Origin: Oligoflexia bacterium
GTDB lineage: Bacteria > Bdellovibrionota > Bdellovibrionia > JABDDW01
Direction: 5' to 3'
Assembly: GCA_016715815.1 (NCBI GenBank)
Contig: JADJXN010000002.1
Location: forward strand, 463,217-527,216
DNA: 64,000 nucleotides
Below are positions 63,119-64,000 of the stretch, one piece after another. Under the pieces are notes generated by a model. The model saw only the letters and a list, made by a program, of their open reading frames with translations. It did no database searches and was not told the DNA's origin. Position numbers and translations under genes: made by a program. Every line of letters starts with the position of its first letter. Positions within the stretch are counted from its first letter, which is position 1.

Positions 63119-63399
63119 AGCCCTGCCCAACTAGCAATATGAACAAATCCAAACTCTGGGGATTTGACGTCAGTCAAATAGTGGGATCATTCGGTGTTCT
63201 CGCTATTTCTAATGTTGCCTTAAATATTATTGGAGCCCCGTTAATTTTTTCCTGGGTTTCTGGAATTGGAACATTGCTTGTTCTTAGGATTATTTCACAC
63301 GGACAAAAAAATGGTCATCTAGAGTTATTAGTTAAGTACATCACCGCTCCACATATTTATTTAGGTCATAAGGAACGTGGCACAAAGGATCCAAAATGA
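63115..63399 (+). CDS. type IV secretion inner-membrane protein (VirB3/TraL-like)
   Basis: 94 residues from GTG 63115, or 86 from ATG 63139. Two adjacent hydrophobic helices (VGSFGVLAISNVALNII and LIFSWVSGIGTLLVLRII) are followed by a polar tail with YITAPHIYLGHKERG. Position and topology are those of VirB3/TrbD or TraL, between pilin and VirB4. The GTG overlaps the pilin stop, and the stop overlaps the next ATG (ATGA). Confidence 0.75.
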   Translation: MKPCPTSNMNKSKLWGFDVSQIVGSFGVLAISNVALNIIGAPLIFSWVSGIGTLLVLRIISHGQKNGHLELLVKYITAPHIYLGHKERGTKDPK

Positions 63400-64000
63400 A
63401 AAAGTATTCGCTTACAAAAAACATTTTAGTATCGAGCCTTCAAGATGAAGGAGTTCTACTCCATGCTGATAACTCCATCTCAAAAGGATTTGAGGTGGAG
63501 CTACTTTCCAGTGGTTTATTAGAAGAGGATCTTACAGGTCCGACATCAGACAATTTTTTTGCAAAGCTGTCTGATTTGCTGACAAAGCTTCCAAATAATT
63601 TTGAAGGGCAGATTATTTTAAACAGAAAACGGGTTCATGGATCTGAAATTCCAGGTTTTTTTTCTAAGCTTTATTTTTTTGAAAAAGTAAAAAAAGCAGA
63701 AGGCTACTCTCATTTAAGCGCCTTACTTTCAGAATTAAGCATGAAACCTGTCGCGCTTAACAAAGAAAGTTGGAATGAACTTATTAGTGGGTACTTTGGT
63801 CCTTCAGTGATTGAAGGTATTTATCCCGATGTAATTTGGGAAAAAGATGCAATTAAAATAAAAGATAAATTTGTTAGAGTCCTATCACTGACAGAACTTC
63901 CTCAGCTCACATGGAAAGGATGCCTTCAGCCAATTTTGAAAGTCCTAACGAATTTACTCTTTCTTTCAAAATTTCTATACCAGATCGAACAAAGATTAAA
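63396..64000 (+). CDS. VirB4/TraC-like conjugation ATPase, N-terminal part with one frameshift
   Basis: About 200 residues, cut by the window edge. Features are VLLHADNSISKGFEVEL near residue 20, the QIILNRKR segment, and RVLSLTELPQLTWKG. The frame then changes near 63918-63920; one more base gives GMPSANFESPNEFTLSFKIS, as expected for VirB4 proteins ahead of the ATPase domain. The Walker motifs lie outside the window. The protein powers pilus assembly and transfer. Confidence 0.78.
   Translation, partial: MKKYSLTKNILVSSLQDEGVLLHADNSISKGFEVELLSSGLLEEDLTGPTSDNFFAKLSDLLTKLPNNFEGQIILNRKRVHGSEIPGFFSKLYFFEKVKKAEGYSHLSALLSELSMKPVALNKESWNELISGYFGPSVIEGIYPDVIWEKDAIKIKDKFVRVLSLTELPQLTWKGCLQPILKVLTNLLFLSKFLYQIEQRL

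Overview
The window is low-GC (by eye under 40 percent) DNA from a Gram-negative bacterium with many exported lipoproteins and outer-membrane proteins. SecA has the SEC-C zinc tail. A PrkA-YeaH-SpoVR stress operon, a PhaR-type regulator, a GmhA phosphoheptose isomerase, many sensor kinases, and a one-piece tmRNA whose tag reads GNDNYALAA are all present. Together they suggest a Bdellovibrio-like member of the Bdellovibrionota; this is an inference from gene content, not a database result.

Positions 1-38,480 look like ordinary chromosome. They hold a PhaR-like regulator, a pseudopilin-like protein, a TPR lipoprotein with a LolB-like lipoprotein, prkA-yeaH-spoVR, and a large secreted protein that seems to contain two uracil-DNA-glycosylase-like regions. 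These are followed by a GcvH-like protein, a gamma-glutamylcyclotransferase-like protein, trmL, secA and gmhA. Next come a 1232-residue lipoprotein paired with a beta-barrel protein, a translationally coupled three-gene signalling operon (23,929-28,065), several surface proteins, and an osmolyte-type ABC transporter with a fused binding protein and permease.

The tmRNA gene ssrA (38,555-38,907) marks a sharp change. Everything after its CCA end looks like an integrated mobile island that runs off the right edge. The island starts with small HTH regulators and a two-component system: a sensor kinase, a DUF985 cupin and an NtrC-type regulator. A gapless operon follows, with an excisionase-like HTH, type I restriction-modification hsdM-hsdS-hsdR, a YgjP-like metallopeptidase, and a fused SIR2-APAZ-Argonaute (SPARSA type). 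A deoxyribosyltransferase/TIR-like effector candidate comes next.

A second tight operon (56,590-62,014) sits behind an XRE regulator. It encodes an exported HtrA-like protease, a Tat-signal protein resembling the DnaA ATPase core without its P-loop, a small FtsK-gamma-like winged helix, a DUF2779 double nuclease, and a GmrSD-like DUF262/DUF1524 protein. I know of no described system with this composition, and it is the best candidate here for something new. The right end begins a conjugation (type IV secretion) operon with zinc-ribbon, pilin, VirB3/TraL-like and VirB4/TraC-like genes. That operon is preceded by three helically phased copies of a palindrome (TCTCA-N4-TGAGA) and a possible sigma-54 promoter. 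The same palindrome lies upstream of the island's NtrC-type regulator gene, which suggests that this regulator controls transfer.

Eleven single-base frameshifts interrupt otherwise well-conserved genes. Most sit in or next to short homopolymers, so sequence error is the first explanation. I list each affected gene as one feature and state the break point.
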